In this document: in pieces, positions 26,007-35,704 of the stretch
How positions within the stretch are numbered: position 1 is the stretch's first letter
How the letters are laid out: the number at the start of each line of letters is the position of its first letter
DNA from: Methylobacterium sp.
GTDB taxonomy: Bacteria; Pseudomonadota; Alphaproteobacteria; Rhizobiales; Beijerinckiaceae
Length of the DNA: 64,000 nt
Direction: 5' to 3'
NCBI GenBank assembly: GCA_013823325.1
Contig: PNLY01000006.1
Location: 50,052 to 114,051 of the forward strand
The notes under the pieces: generated by a model
What the model was told of the DNA's origin: nothing
Database searches by the model: none
Seen by the model: the letters and a program-made list of their open reading frames with translations, nothing else
Made by a program: the position numbers and the translations under genes

Positions 26007-27244
26007 GCGCCGGCGAGGCCGCCGTCGGCGCAGCTCCGGCCAGCAATGCCGCACGCTACCGGCTCTTCGCCGTGCTCGGCGGGCTTTACCTCGCGCAGGC
26101 GATCCCGTCCTATCTCTTCGTCGCAGCCCTGCCGCCGATCATGCGCGAGGCCGGCGTTTCGCGCACAGCCATCGGCTCTATGAGCATCCTGCTCCTGCCG
26201 CTGGTGCTCAAATTCGCCTGGGCGCCGTGGATCGACCGGATCAGGCCGTTCGCGCGGGCACACCGGGCCGGCTGGGTCTTCCTCACCCAGACCGGCACGA
26301 TCCTGTGCATCCTCGCGCTGATCGCCGTCGGACCGCTCGATGTCACCAGGATCATAGCGATCGGCTTTGTCGCCTCGCTGCTGATCTCGACCCAGGATAT
26401 CGCAACCGACGGCTATGCCGCGAAATACCTGCCGGAAACCGACCGCGCCGTCGGCAACGCCATCCAGGGCGGCTCGATCGCCTTCGGCGTGGTGATCGGC
26501 GGCACGCTCGGGCTCGTCCTGCACCATTCCATCGGCTGGACCGGCATGCTGATCGCCATCGCCGCGATCTCGCTTTTGCCGCTCGTCGCGGCGGCGATGA
26601 TGCGCGAGGGCGATCCGACGCCAGCCGAAAAGGCGAAGCGCCCCTCGATCCGTGCCTTCCTGCGCCGGCCGGAAGCGCGCCAGATCCTCTGGATCGCGCT
26701 GATCTACCGGGCAAGCGAGGGGCTGGTGAAGGCGATGGAGGGCTCCTACCTCGTCGATGCCGGCGTGCCGCTCAACCAGATCGGCTATCTCTCCGGGATA
26801 TCGGCGACGACAGCGGGCCTCGCCGGCTCTGCGATCGCCGCCTGGCTGGTCAAGCGCCGGGGCATCGCCTTCGTGCTCGCGCTGCTCGGTGCGGCGCGCA
26901 CGCTCTGCTTCCTGCTCTTCGCCTGCCATGCGCTCGGAGCCGTCGTCGGTGCCTGGCCGCTCTTCGGCGCCGCCGGCTTTCAGACCCTGATCCGCTATAT
27001 GGAGATCGTCGCGCTCTATTCGCTGTTCATGGCGGTGACGACCTCGGAGCAGCCGGGCACCGACTTCACCATCCTCGCCTGCGCCCAATTGCTGGTCTAT
27101 CTCGCCGGCTCGATGCTGGCCGGCAAGCTCGCCGATACGCTGGGCTATGGCGCGCTGTTTTCGCTGGCGACGGCGATCTCGGCGGCCGCTGTGATCGCGA
27201 CGGTCAGGATGATCGCGCGCAGCAGCGTCGGAAAGCCGGCCTGA
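26003..27244 (+). CDS. MFS transporter, RhtX/FptX-like siderophore importer
   Basis: A 413-residue, 12-segment major facilitator protein. The first segment YRLFAVLGGLYLAQAIPSYLFVAALPPIMREAG and LLPLVLKFAWAPWIDRIRP match the AmpG/RhtX branch of the superfamily, and ISTQDIATDGYAAKYL is a family hallmark. RhtX (rhizobactin 1021) and FptX (pyochelin) move ferri-siderophores across the inner membrane as single polypeptides. Its coupling to a TonB receptor and a divergent AraC regulator strongly supports that role over muropeptide transport. The stop/start overlap with the preceding gene is ATGA. Confidence 0.82.
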   Translation: MSAGEAAVGAAPASNAARYRLFAVLGGLYLAQAIPSYLFVAALPPIMREAGVSRTAIGSMSILLLPLVLKFAWAPWIDRIRPFARAHRAGWVFLTQTGTILCILALIAVGPLDVTRIIAIGFVASLLISTQDIATDGYAAKYLPETDRAVGNAIQGGSIAFGVVIGGTLGLVLHHSIGWTGMLIAIAAISLLPLVAAAMMREGDPTPAEKAKRPSIRAFLRRPEARQILWIALIYRASEGLVKAMEGSYLVDAGVPLNQIGYLSGISATTAGLAGSAIAAWLVKRRGIAFVLALLGAARTLCFLLFACHALGAVVGAWPLFGAAGFQTLIRYMEIVALYSLFMAVTTSEQPGTDFTILACAQLLVYLAGSMLAGKLADTLGYGALFSLATAISAAAVIATVRMIARSSVGKPA

Positions 27245-27358
27245 CCAACGCAAAGCGCTGCTTGCGAGCGGCGACAGCTTCCCTAGCGTCGCCCTTCATG
27301 CGAGGTTGCCGGCGAGTTCGCCTGTGCCGCAAGATCGCCTGAGCCGAAGGAGAACACC

Positions 27359-27916
27359 ATGGGTTGGGTCGTCCTTGGACTGATCGTCGTCGTCGTGGTC
27401 TGGCTGATCATGACCTATAACGGCCTCGTCGCGATGCGCCAGCGCGTCAACCAAGCTTTTGCCGACATCGACGTGCAATTGAAGCAGCGCCACGACCTGA
27501 TCCCCAATCTCGTCGAGACCGTGAAGGGCTATGCCAGCCACGAGAAGGAGACCTTCGACGCGGTGATCAAGGCGCGCAACCAGGCGCAGTCCGCCAGCGG
27601 CCCGCACGACCAGGCCGTGGCCGAGCAGCAGCTCACCGGCGCGGTCGGGCGTCTTCTGGCGCTGGGCGAGGCCTATCCAGACCTCAAGGCGAGCGCGAAC
27701 TTCCAGCAGCTCCAGCAGGACCTCGGCAATGTCGAGGACAAGCTGGCGGCGGCGCGGCGCTTCTTCAACAATGCGGTCAGCGAGTTCAACGCTGCGATCC
27801 AGGCCTTCCCGGCGGTGTTCTTCGCGCCGCAGATGGGCTTCAGCCCGCGCGAGTTCTTCGATGTCGGCGAAGAGACGCGCAAGCAGATCGAAGTCGCGCC
27901 GACCGTGAAGTTCTAA
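27359..27916 (+). CDS. lemA: LemA family protein
   Basis: A 185-residue protein with one N-terminal membrane segment (residues 3-20) and a long helical body. The LemA signature starts YNGLVAMRQRVNQAFADIDVQLKQRHDLIPNLVETVKGYASHEKETFDAV and ends NNAVSEFNAAIQAFPAVFFAPQMGF. The function is not established. It is regularly paired with membrane metallopeptidases, as here with the M48 gene 33 bases downstream, suggesting a role in membrane-protein quality control. GGAG lies before the ATG. Confidence 0.92.
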   Translation: MGWVVLGLIVVVVVWLIMTYNGLVAMRQRVNQAFADIDVQLKQRHDLIPNLVETVKGYASHEKETFDAVIKARNQAQSASGPHDQAVAEQQLTGAVGRLLALGEAYPDLKASANFQQLQQDLGNVEDKLAAARRFFNNAVSEFNAAIQAFPAVFFAPQMGFSPREFFDVGEETRKQIEVAPTVKF

Positions 27917-27949
27917 GCGGCGCGGTAGCCTCACAGCGGAGCTGCGGCG

Positions 27950-29020
27950 ATGCCGGGGGAAGCCTTCGGGCTCTACACCCATCAGCGCAACAACCGGACC
28001 CGATCGGTCGCCCTGATCATCGGGCTCTTCCTGATGGTCTACCTGACCGTCTGGGGCGTCATGCTCGTCGGCTACGGCTATGTCGGCGTGCCACGCGGGC
28101 GCACGGTGCTGAGCTTCGTCGGCCAGCGCTTCTGGTCCTGGCTGCCCTTCATCACGCTGGGGACCGCAGCGTGGGTCTTCATCGGCTTCAAAATCAACGT
28201 CAAGCTGATCGAGGCTGTCTCGGGCGCCGAGGGCGTGACGCGGGAGGCCCAGCCCAAGCTCTACCGGATGCTGGAGAATCTCTGCATCTCGCGCGGCATG
28301 GTGACGCCGAAGCTCGCGATCATCCAGAGCGACGCGCTCAACGCCTTCGCCAGCGGCGTCAACGACAAGCAGTTCACGGTCACGCTGACCACCGGCTTGA
28401 TCGAACAGCTCAACGACGCCGAGATCGAGGCGGTGATCGCCCATGAGCTGACCCATATCCGCAATGGCGACGTCCGGCTGATGGTGATCGCGGTGGTGAT
28501 CGCCGGCATCATCTCCTTCGTCGGCGAGGTGCTGTTCCGCAATCTCGGCCGAGTGCGCATCTCCTCGGACGGTGACAAGAAGGGCAGCGGCTTTGCGATC
28601 ATCCTCGGCTTCGCGGTGATCGCCGTGGCCTGGCTGCTCGCCGTGCTGATCCGGCTGTCGCTGTCGCGGGCCCGCGAATATCTCGCCGATGCCGGGGCGG
28701 TCGAGCTGACCAAGAACCCGGACGCGATGATCTCGGCGCTGCTGAAGATCTCCGGACGCGCCGACATCGACAATGTGCCGTCAGGCGTGATGGACATGTG
28801 CTTCGAGAACGACCCGGACGATTTCGCCGACCTGTTCTCGACCCATCCTTCCGTCACCAAGCGCGTGCAGGCGCTGGTGCAGACGGCCGGCGGGCGCCTG
28901 CCGCCCCAGGCGCCGCCCGGCCCGCCGAAGATCAGCGAGAGGCAGCCCCTGCCGGAGATCGCCCAGACCTCGGCGACGCATGGGCCATGGTCGCGGCCGG
29001 CACCGCCGGCGGGCGGCTAG
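27950..29020 (+). CDS. M48 family membrane metallopeptidase (HtpX-like)
   Basis: A 356-residue inner-membrane zinc protease. Two membrane segments lie at about 20-45 and 62-82 and two more between about 177-192 and 215-236. The zinc site is HELTH at 165-169, with the third ligand Glu243 in SRAREYLADAGA. HtpX-type proteases digest misfolded membrane proteins. The C-terminal 50 residues are Pro-rich and unstructured. It follows lemA closely and probably shares its transcript. Its stop overlaps by four bases with the stop of the convergent isomerase gene. Confidence 0.9.
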   Translation: MPGEAFGLYTHQRNNRTRSVALIIGLFLMVYLTVWGVMLVGYGYVGVPRGRTVLSFVGQRFWSWLPFITLGTAAWVFIGFKINVKLIEAVSGAEGVTREAQPKLYRMLENLCISRGMVTPKLAIIQSDALNAFASGVNDKQFTVTLTTGLIEQLNDAEIEAVIAHELTHIRNGDVRLMVIAVVIAGIISFVGEVLFRNLGRVRISSDGDKKGSGFAIILGFAVIAVAWLLAVLIRLSLSRAREYLADAGAVELTKNPDAMISALLKISGRADIDNVPSGVMDMCFENDPDDFADLFSTHPSVTKRVQALVQTAGGRLPPQAPPGPPKISERQPLPEIAQTSATHGPWSRPAPPAGG

Positions 29021-29625
29021 CGACCGTCGCGGGCCCAGGCAAGCGCCTCTTCCAGCCGATCGTCGCCCCAGAACAGTTCGCCGTCGCCGGTGACGAAGGT
29101 CGGCGCCCCGAAGATCCCCAGCGATTTGGCAAGCTCGGTCTCGGCCTTGAGCCGCCCCTTGACCTCTTCGCTGCGCGACGCCGGAAAGGCGGCGGCCGGA
29201 TCGGCCCCGGCTTCGCGCAGCGCCGCATTCAACACCGCCTCCTCGGCGATGTTGCGCCCTTCGCAGAACTGCGCACGGAACAGCGCCTTGGAGAAGGCCG
29301 GCAGCCAGCCGGCCTCGCGCCCTGCCAAAGCGAGCCGCGCCGCGACGAGCGAGTTCTGCGGGAAGGTCTCGGGCCGCACGATGACGAATCCGTTGCGGGC
29401 GGCACGGCGCGCGGTGTCACGCCACATATAGCGGCCCTTGTTCGGGTAGAGATTGAAGGGCGAAGTCGCCCAGCCTTGCGCGGCGAAGATCGGGCCGAGC
29501 AGGAACGGCCGCCAGCGCACCGCCACTCCGGCGGCCTCCGCCAGGTCCTCGATCCGCAGTGCGCTCAGGCAGGAATAGGTCGACGCGAACTCGTACCAGA
29601 AATCCAGAACAGGACGATTCGGCAT
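29017..29625 (-). CDS. 2-hydroxychromene-2-carboxylate isomerase family (DsbA-fold, kappa-class GST-like)
   Basis: A 202-residue thioredoxin-fold protein starting MPNRPVLDFWYEFASTYSCLSALRIEDLA. The family catalytic Ser is in 'STYSCLSA', and GIFGAPTFVTGDGELFWGDDRLEEAL is the conserved C-terminal part that binds glutathione. Known members isomerise hydroxychromene carboxylate in naphthalene breakdown or act as kappa GSTs. No aromatic pathway genes are nearby, so the physiological substrate is open. The ATG at 29625 fits the family start; a longer frame adds an unrelated Cys-rich tail. It is convergent with the M48 gene. Confidence 0.86.
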   Translation of the reverse strand: MPNRPVLDFWYEFASTYSCLSALRIEDLAEAAGVAVRWRPFLLGPIFAAQGWATSPFNLYPNKGRYMWRDTARRAARNGFVIVRPETFPQNSLVAARLALAGREAGWLPAFSKALFRAQFCEGRNIAEEAVLNAALREAGADPAAAFPASRSEEVKGRLKAETELAKSLGIFGAPTFVTGDGELFWGDDRLEEALAWARDGR

Positions 29626-29827
29626 CTGACCCCCAAGCAACCCAGCGCTCCGCCCGCATTGCGGGCGGCAACCCATCAGCGGATGACGCCAGATCGATCA
29701 GAAGGTTCCGATTGCGTCGCCCCGAACCCTGCGATAGTGCCCGGTTACGTCCGAAATGCGGCCGGCCGGGCCGCGTTCTCTACTCCAGGCACGAGCCCTC
29801 GTGCCGCCATTGCAGGAAGACCAGTCC

Positions 29828-31060
29828 ATGGCCGACAAGCGCGTGAACAAGGTCGTGCTCGCCTATTCCGGCGGCCTCGACACCTCGATCATCCTGAAAT
29901 GGCTGCAGACCACCTATAACTGCGAGGTCGTGACCTTCACCGCCGATCTCGGCCAGGGCGAGGAACTGGAGCCCGCCCGCCAGAAGGCGCTGCTGCTCGG
30001 TATCAAGCCGGAGAACATCTTCATCGAGGACCTGCGCGAGGAGTTCGTGCGCGACTACGTATTCCCGATGTTCCGCGCCAACGCCACCTATGAGGGCGTC
30101 TACCTGCTGGGCACCTCGATCGCCCGCCCGCTGATCGGGAAGAAGCTGATCGAGATCGCCGAGAAGGTCGGCGCCGACGCGGTCTCGCATGGCGCGACCG
30201 GCAAGGGCAACGACCAGGTCCGCTTCGAACTGACCGCCTATGCGCTGAAGCCCGACGTCCATGTGATCGCGCCCTGGCGCGAATGGGACCTGCGCTCGCG
30301 CGAGCAGCTGATCGCCTTCGCCGAGCAGCACCAGATCCCGATCGCCAAGGACAAGCGCGGCGAGGCGCCGTTCTCGACCGATGCCAACCTGCTGCACGTC
30401 TCGTCGGAGGGCAAGGTGCTCGAGGACCCGGCGCAGGAGGTTCCGGACTACGTCTTCTCGCGCACCGTCTCGCCGGAAGAGGCGCCGGACACCCCGACCG
30501 TGATCTCGATCGATTTCGCCAAGGGCGATGCGGTCGCGATCGACGGCGTCCAGCTTTCGCCGGCCAAGCTGCTCGCCAGGCTCAACGAGCTCGGCCGCGA
30601 CAACGGCATCGGCCGGCTCGACCTGGTCGAGAACCGCTTCGTCGGCATGAAGAGCCGCGGCATGTACGAGACCCCGGGCGGCACGATCCTCGCCGTCGCG
30701 CATCGCGCCATCGAGTCGATCACGCTCGACCGCGGCGCCGCCCATCTCAAGGACCAGCTCATGCCGCAATACGCGGAGCTGATCTATAACGGCTTCTGGT
30801 TCTCGCCGGAGCGCGAGATGCTGCAGGCGCTGATCGACAAGAGCCAGGAGTTCGTCGCAGGCCAGGTGCGGCTCAAGCTCTATAAGGGCGGCGTCCACGT
30901 CATCGGCCGCTCCAGCCCGTACTCGCTCTACGATCAGGACCTCGTCACCTTCGAGGAAGGCGCGGTCGCATACGACCACCGCGACGCCGCCGGCTTCATC
31001 AAGCTCAACGCGCTGCGCTTGCGCACGCTCGGCCAGCGCAAGCGCAAGCTGGGGCTCTGA
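29828..31060 (+). CDS. argG: Argininosuccinate synthase
   Basis: A 410-residue cytosolic enzyme that ligates citrulline and aspartate using ATP in arginine synthesis. The nucleotide P-loop AYSGGLDTS is at residues 12-20. [41 protein letters not shown] and [25 protein letters not shown] are conserved blocks. The ATG at 29828 gives the standard start ([16 protein letters not shown]); a 24-residue upstream extension is spurious. It stands alone, ended by a strong terminator, as argG usually does in this group. Confidence 0.97.
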   Translation: MADKRVNKVVLAYSGGLDTSIILKWLQTTYNCEVVTFTADLGQGEELEPARQKALLLGIKPENIFIEDLREEFVRDYVFPMFRANATYEGVYLLGTSIARPLIGKKLIEIAEKVGADAVSHGATGKGNDQVRFELTAYALKPDVHVIAPWREWDLRSREQLIAFAEQHQIPIAKDKRGEAPFSTDANLLHVSSEGKVLEDPAQEVPDYVFSRTVSPEEAPDTPTVISIDFAKGDAVAIDGVQLSPAKLLARLNELGRDNGIGRLDLVENRFVGMKSRGMYETPGGTILAVAHRAIESITLDRGAAHLKDQLMPQYAELIYNGFWFSPEREMLQALIDKSQEFVAGQVRLKLYKGGVHVIGRSSPYSLYDQDLVTFEEGAVAYDHRDAAGFIKLNALRLRTLGQRKRKLGL

Positions 31061-31081
31061 TATCACCCGATAGAATGACGC

Positions 31082-31116
31082 TGGTCATCCCGGTCACCCG
31101 GGATGACCATTTTTTT
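31082..31116 (+). terminator. Rho-independent terminator of argG
   Basis: A perfect 12-base stem (TGGTCATCCCGG / CCGGGATGACCA) with a TCAC loop is followed by seven T residues. It starts 22 bases after the argG stop codon. Confidence 0.95.
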
Positions 31117-31141
31117 GACCAGTGACGCCGCGCTACGGCGA

Positions 31142-33064
31142 TCAGATCTCGATCTCCACGCCGACCTCGACGACCTGCTTGGCAGGGATGTGGAAATGCG
31201 CAGCCGACCGCTCGGCGTTGCGCTGCATGAAGGCGAAAAGCGCTTCTCGCCACATCGCCATGCCCGCGATCTCCTCGCGCGGAATGACGGTCTCGCGACC
31301 GATATAATATGACATCGCGTCGAGATCGACGCCCGGCAGCAGGTCGTGCTCGACGCCGCAGCGCAAACCATTCGGGATATGCGGCGTCTCCATGAAGCCG
31401 AAATGCAGGATCACGCGCGTGACGCTGGGCGCGAGCTCGACCAGCTCCATCCGGTCTTCGTCTGACACGCGCGGAATCTCCTCGAGCTTGCCCGTCACCA
31501 GTAGGATGCGCTCGTGCAGCGCATGATTGTGGCGGACGAAATGCGTGAGCGAGAGCGGGAGGCCGCGCGCCGCCGAGGCCAGGAAGGCTGCCGTGCCCGG
31601 CAAGCGCAGCGGCGGATTCGTCGCCAGCATGTCCAGAAACTCCTTCTCCGGCTCGCGCTGGCGGCTGCGGGCTGCCTCGACCAGGGCTAGACCCCGTCGC
31701 CAGGTCAGCATGACCACTGTCAGGACAAGCGCCAGCAGCAGCGGATACCAGCCACCTTCGTGCAGCTTCGGCAGGTTCGCCGCGAAGAAGGTGAGGTCGA
31801 TCAGCAGGAAGAAGCCGTTGACCGCCACGACGAGAACCGGATTGAAGCCCCATTTCAACGCGATCAGCGCCGCCAGCCCGGTGGTGATCGCCATCAGCAA
31901 CGAGACCGCGATGCCGTAGGCGCCCGCCAGGGCTTCGGACGAGCGGAACGCGAAGACCGACGTCAGGGTCGCCAGGCAAATCAGCCAGTTGACGATCGGG
32001 ATGTAGATCTGCCCCTGCTGGTCATGGGCAGTATGCTTGATGCGGACGGCCGGGAACAATCCGAGCTGGACGGCCTGACGGGTCAGCGAAAAGGCGCCGG
32101 TCAGGATCGACTGCGAGGCGATGACGGCGGCTGCCGTCGCGAAGACGATCAGCGGATAATGCGCCCAGTTAGGAGCGAGCTGATAGAATGGATTCTCGAT
32201 CGCCTCCGGCTGGACCAGCAGCAGTGCGCCCTGGCCGAAATAGTTCAGCATCAACGCCGGCAGCACGACTGCGAACGAGGCGAGGCGGATCGTCTTCGGG
32301 CCGAAATGGCCCATATCCGCATACATGGCTTCTCCGCCGGTCACCGCCAGAAAGGTCGCGCCAAGGACGGCGAAGCCGACGAGCGGGGCGGTATGGGTGA
32401 TGAAATAGAGGGCGTTGAATGGATTGATCGCGGCCAGGATACCCGGCGCCATCAGGATGCCCCGGATGCCGAGCAGTGCCAGAGCGAGGAACCAGAGCAG
32501 CATGATCGGCCCGAACAGCCGGCCGATGAAGCCGGTCCCCTTGCTCTGAACCAGGAAGAGGCAGAACAGGATCGCAGCAGTCAGCGGAACGACCGCCGGC
32601 GCCAGGAACGGCGCGTCCACCTTGAGGCCTTCGATCGCGCTGAGCACGGAAATCGCCGGCGTAATGGCGCCATCGCCATAGAGCAGAGCAGCGCCGATGA
32701 GCCCGACCACCAGCACATAGGCGCGGGCCGATCCCGGCTTGGCATGGCGCGCCTTGAGCAGCGCCAGCATCGCCATGATGCCGCCCTCGCCGCGATTGTC
32801 GGCGCGCATGATCAACAGCGAATATTTGAGCGAAATGATCAGGATCAGCGCCCACAGGATCATCGAGACGCAGCCGATGACGGCTCCAGGCTGCAAGGCG
32901 CCGCCGGCACTCGCGGCGCGCGCGGCCTCCTTCAGCGCATAGAGCGGGCTGGTGCCGATATCGCCGTAGACGACCCCAAGAGCGCCGAGCGTCAAGGCCG
33001 GAAGCGGACCGTGCTGCTCGCCATGGGAGGGCGAACTGCTCTGTGACAGAACCCCTTGGGTCAT
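31142..33064 (-). CDS. kup: Kup-type low-affinity potassium uptake transporter
   Basis: A 640-residue membrane protein with about 12 membrane segments in the first 440 residues and a cytoplasmic C-terminal domain. The Kup/HAK signature LGALGVVYGDIGTSPLYALKEA is at about 26-47, and YGDGAITPAISVLSAIEGL and 'FGPIMLLWF' are also present. It imports K+ with protons. The start at 33064 follows GGGGAGGACGGCGC; a 45-residue extension is unsupported. It stands alone. A KdpDE-like pair lies 9 kb away but no KdpFABC pump is in the window, so Kup is the only potassium importer visible. Confidence 0.95.
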   Translation of the reverse strand: MTQGVLSQSSSPSHGEQHGPLPALTLGALGVVYGDIGTSPLYALKEAARAASAGGALQPGAVIGCVSMILWALILIISLKYSLLIMRADNRGEGGIMAMLALLKARHAKPGSARAYVLVVGLIGAALLYGDGAITPAISVLSAIEGLKVDAPFLAPAVVPLTAAILFCLFLVQSKGTGFIGRLFGPIMLLWFLALALLGIRGILMAPGILAAINPFNALYFITHTAPLVGFAVLGATFLAVTGGEAMYADMGHFGPKTIRLASFAVVLPALMLNYFGQGALLLVQPEAIENPFYQLAPNWAHYPLIVFATAAAVIASQSILTGAFSLTRQAVQLGLFPAVRIKHTAHDQQGQIYIPIVNWLICLATLTSVFAFRSSEALAGAYGIAVSLLMAITTGLAALIALKWGFNPVLVVAVNGFFLLIDLTFFAANLPKLHEGGWYPLLLALVLTVVMLTWRRGLALVEAARSRQREPEKEFLDMLATNPPLRLPGTAAFLASAARGLPLSLTHFVRHNHALHERILLVTGKLEEIPRVSDEDRMELVELAPSVTRVILHFGFMETPHIPNGLRCGVEHDLLPGVDLDAMSYYIGRETVIPREEIAGMAMWREALFAFMQRNAERSAAHFHIPAKQVVEVGVEIEI

Positions 33065-33208
33065 GCGCCGTCCTCCCCTTTTCCAGGAGTAGGGCACGCG
33101 GCGGCAATGACGGCAAGGCTGGAGCAGCGGGATTACGCTGCAAGGCGGAAATCCCCGAAGAGATCGACAGGCCGGCGAGAAGGCCTCGCCGGCCTCCAAT
33201 GTACCGTC

Positions 33209-35410
33209 TTACTTCGCGAGCTTGCCGAAGGCGAAGAACTGGGTCTCGCCGGAGGAATCGTCGACGCCGTCATTGTCGGTGACGACGAAGAGATCGCCGG
33301 CCTTGTCGACCGCCAGGCCCTCGACCTTGTCGAGGCCGTAGCCGCCGAGCTTCATCAGCTCCGGCGTCAGGTCGCGCAGCAGCTTCTTCTCGACCGTCGG
33401 GATCTCGGAGGCGCCGAACGGCGCCGGCGTCAGGCCCTTGACCGAGAAGGTCGTCAGCGTCTTCACCGCCTTGGCGCCGAACTGGTTGTCGCGCTCGATC
33501 ACCGCGAAGGTGTCGTCGCCAAGATAGGTCAGCTCGGAGAGGCCCATCCAGGCGCCGTCGGTCGGAGCGGTCAGCGGGTAGTGGAGGATGCCCCAGCTCT
33601 TGGTGAAGGGCTTGTAGGAGAGGATCTTCACCTTGCCCTTCGGGTCGTCCTTCCACTCGCGCTGGACCGCGATCCAGACCGTCTCGTCCTGGCCGGTGCC
33701 GGTGACGGCGACGCCCTCATAGCCCTGGTTGATCGCCTTGGCGGCGAACGCCTCCGGCAAAGCGATCTCCTCCTCGATCTCGCCCTTGGCCGAGGCACGC
33801 AGCAGCAGGTTCTGCGTCGGCTTCTCCTTGCGTTCCGGTGCGCCTTCCGAGGCCAGCCAGAAGCCACCGCCGGGACGCGTCGCGATCCCCTCGAGATCAT
33901 AGGAAGCCGGCTTGCCGTCCTTGGTCACGGTGATCGCGCCGGTGATCCTCGCCGGCTTCCTGGTCGCGTCGATCTCGAGGATGCGCGAGGGCGTATAGGC
34001 GCTGTCGGTGACGCTGAAGAGCCGGCCCGGCAAATCCGGATGGGCGGCGAGGCCCGAGAGCGCGCCCCAGCCCAGCGGCACGCCGTCGACATCGGCCGAG
34101 ACGATGGTCGGATAGGCGGCCGGCGCTTCGCTGCGCTCGTAGATGGTCACGGCCGAACGCGGCCCGCCCTTCTCGCCGAGATCGGCCTCGGAGGCGCTGA
34201 CGAAGAGGTTGCGCTGCGGGATGGCGAGCAGGCCTTCCGGCGCGATGCCACCCGGCAGGGCCTGCAGGAAGCGCGGGGCGCGGCCCGGCCCCTCGTCCTT
34301 GAAGACGAGCACGAGCGAGGCGCGTTCCAGCCCGACGAAGAACAGGCGCTCGCCATTATAGGTGCCGACCTCGATACCCTCCGGCTCGCTGCCCTTGGCG
34401 GCCGAGCGCTTCTCCGGATAGTGGCCGAGGCGGATGGCGATGTGGTCGACCATGTTGCCGGAATCGAACTCGACCGTGCCGTCTTTGCGAAGAATCGTGA
34501 AGCCGCGCGAGCCGCCCTTCCAATCGCCTTCATTGGCGGTGACGAAACGGTCATTGTCGAGCCAGCGCACCGCATCGGGCTCGCGGCGGACGCCCTTCAG
34601 TTCCTCGACCGGGTTGATCTGGCCATCGCGGGTCTTGTCGATGTTCGCAAGATCGACCGTGCCGGCCGGGAAATGCGCGACGAGCTTGCCGCTCTTCGTA
34701 TCGACCACGGCGATGTGGTTGTTCTCCTGCAACGTCACTACGGCGAGGCCGTCAAGGTTGACGTCGACGAATTCCGGCTCCGGATCGCTCGGCTCGACCG
34801 CGGCGATGCCGGTGAGATCGACGACCTGCTTCGTGTCGCAATCGGCCTGCCCATCCTTGATACCGATCAGCGTGAGGTTGCCGCCGGGAAGCTGCGGCAG
34901 GTCGCCCTTGTTGAGCTTCTCGTCGCGCTCGTTCTCGATGACAATGGCGAGCTTGCCCTTGTCCTTGGTCAGCGTGATCGAGTCGGGCTGGCCGCCGAGC
35001 TCGCATTTGGCCGTGACCTGCTTGGTCTTGAGGTCGATGGTGGCGAGATGGCCGGCAGGCTCCTTGAAGTTGTCGCCGGAGCTGACGACGACGGCGAAGG
35101 CGCGCTCGCCGAGGATCACGACTGAGGTCGGCTCGCCGCCGACCGGGATGAAACCGGCTGGCTTGGGCGCATTGGCCGTGGCGATGTCGATCAGGCCGAT
35201 CGCCTTCTGCTCGGCATCAGTATAGGCGAGCAGGGTTCCCGCCTCATTGGCAGCGATGATCTCCGCGACCGTCTTCTTTTTCGCGTCGCGATCAGCCGGC
35301 AGGTTCAGCGGCACCTGGAAGGTGGCGATGCGGTTGAAGGTTGGCTCGGCGAGCGCGGTTCCGCCGGCAAGGAGCGTCGCGAGAGCCGCAAGGACGAGGG
35401 ATTTGCGCAT
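33209..35410 (-). CDS. Periplasmic esterase-like-activity-of-phytase family protein
   Basis: A 733-residue exported protein with a signal peptide (MRKSLVLAALATLLAGGTALA). Residues about 30-430 form a beta-propeller-like 'choice-of-anchor I' region, with VNLDGLAVVTLQENNHIAVVDTKSG and GSEPEGIEVGTYNGERLFFVGLERAS. Residues about 440-725 contain the phytase-like domain with YDLEGIATRPGGGFWLASEGAPE and LGGYGLDKVEGLAVDKAGDLFVVTDNDGVDDSSGET. Acidic pairs suggest calcium binding. Phosphoester hydrolysis is inferred from the domain name only. It is monocistronic; kup lies downstream on the same strand after 144 bases. Confidence 0.82.
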   Translation of the reverse strand: MRKSLVLAALATLLAGGTALAEPTFNRIATFQVPLNLPADRDAKKKTVAEIIAANEAGTLLAYTDAEQKAIGLIDIATANAPKPAGFIPVGGEPTSVVILGERAFAVVVSSGDNFKEPAGHLATIDLKTKQVTAKCELGGQPDSITLTKDKGKLAIVIENERDEKLNKGDLPQLPGGNLTLIGIKDGQADCDTKQVVDLTGIAAVEPSDPEPEFVDVNLDGLAVVTLQENNHIAVVDTKSGKLVAHFPAGTVDLANIDKTRDGQINPVEELKGVRREPDAVRWLDNDRFVTANEGDWKGGSRGFTILRKDGTVEFDSGNMVDHIAIRLGHYPEKRSAAKGSEPEGIEVGTYNGERLFFVGLERASLVLVFKDEGPGRAPRFLQALPGGIAPEGLLAIPQRNLFVSASEADLGEKGGPRSAVTIYERSEAPAAYPTIVSADVDGVPLGWGALSGLAAHPDLPGRLFSVTDSAYTPSRILEIDATRKPARITGAITVTKDGKPASYDLEGIATRPGGGFWLASEGAPERKEKPTQNLLLRASAKGEIEEEIALPEAFAAKAINQGYEGVAVTGTGQDETVWIAVQREWKDDPKGKVKILSYKPFTKSWGILHYPLTAPTDGAWMGLSELTYLGDDTFAVIERDNQFGAKAVKTLTTFSVKGLTPAPFGASEIPTVEKKLLRDLTPELMKLGGYGLDKVEGLAVDKAGDLFVVTDNDGVDDSSGETQFFAFGKLAK

Positions 35411-35529
35411 GGGACGGTCCTGTTCCGCAGGGCGAGGAGGCAGGACCTCCGGCTAGTGAGCGGATACGACAGTTGCGTGACAGGCGGTCATAAATGAAGG
35501 CGATCGCGGCGACGATCAGGACGCGGGAT

Positions 35530-35673
35530 CCCCTCTCCCATGTGGGAGAGGGGTAGGGGTGAGGGATCGCCTGACCGCACAAGGCGGGTGGTATCCGTGG
35601 CGGCGGCAGGCGTTGTGCGTAGACGTCTTCCCGCGGGCCCTTACCCCTGCCCCTCTCCCATCCGGGAGAGGGG
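35530..35673. repeat. Two CCCCTCTCCC/GGGAGAGGGG hairpins, repeat family C
   Basis: Hairpins at 35530-35553 and 35650-35673 have nearly identical arms and are flanked by GGGGTGAGGG and its reverse-complement-like CCCTTACCCC, so the pair forms a larger inverted repeat. The 294-base gap between the phytase-like gene and the small membrane protein gene contains nothing else that I can support. This is a common dispersed intergenic element type in Hyphomicrobiales. Confidence 0.7.
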
Positions 35674-35704
35674 TTCCTCGCGCCCCTATCGTCTCCACTC
35701 GCGT

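Noticed and set aside
33056-35125. A 689-codon frame opposite the phytase-like gene
   Set aside because: No signal peptide, no family signature and composition typical of a reverse-strand shadow.
35530-35673. Possible CRISPR-like repeats
   Set aside because: Only two hairpin units in opposite orientation, without regular spacers or cas genes. They are intergenic palindromes.
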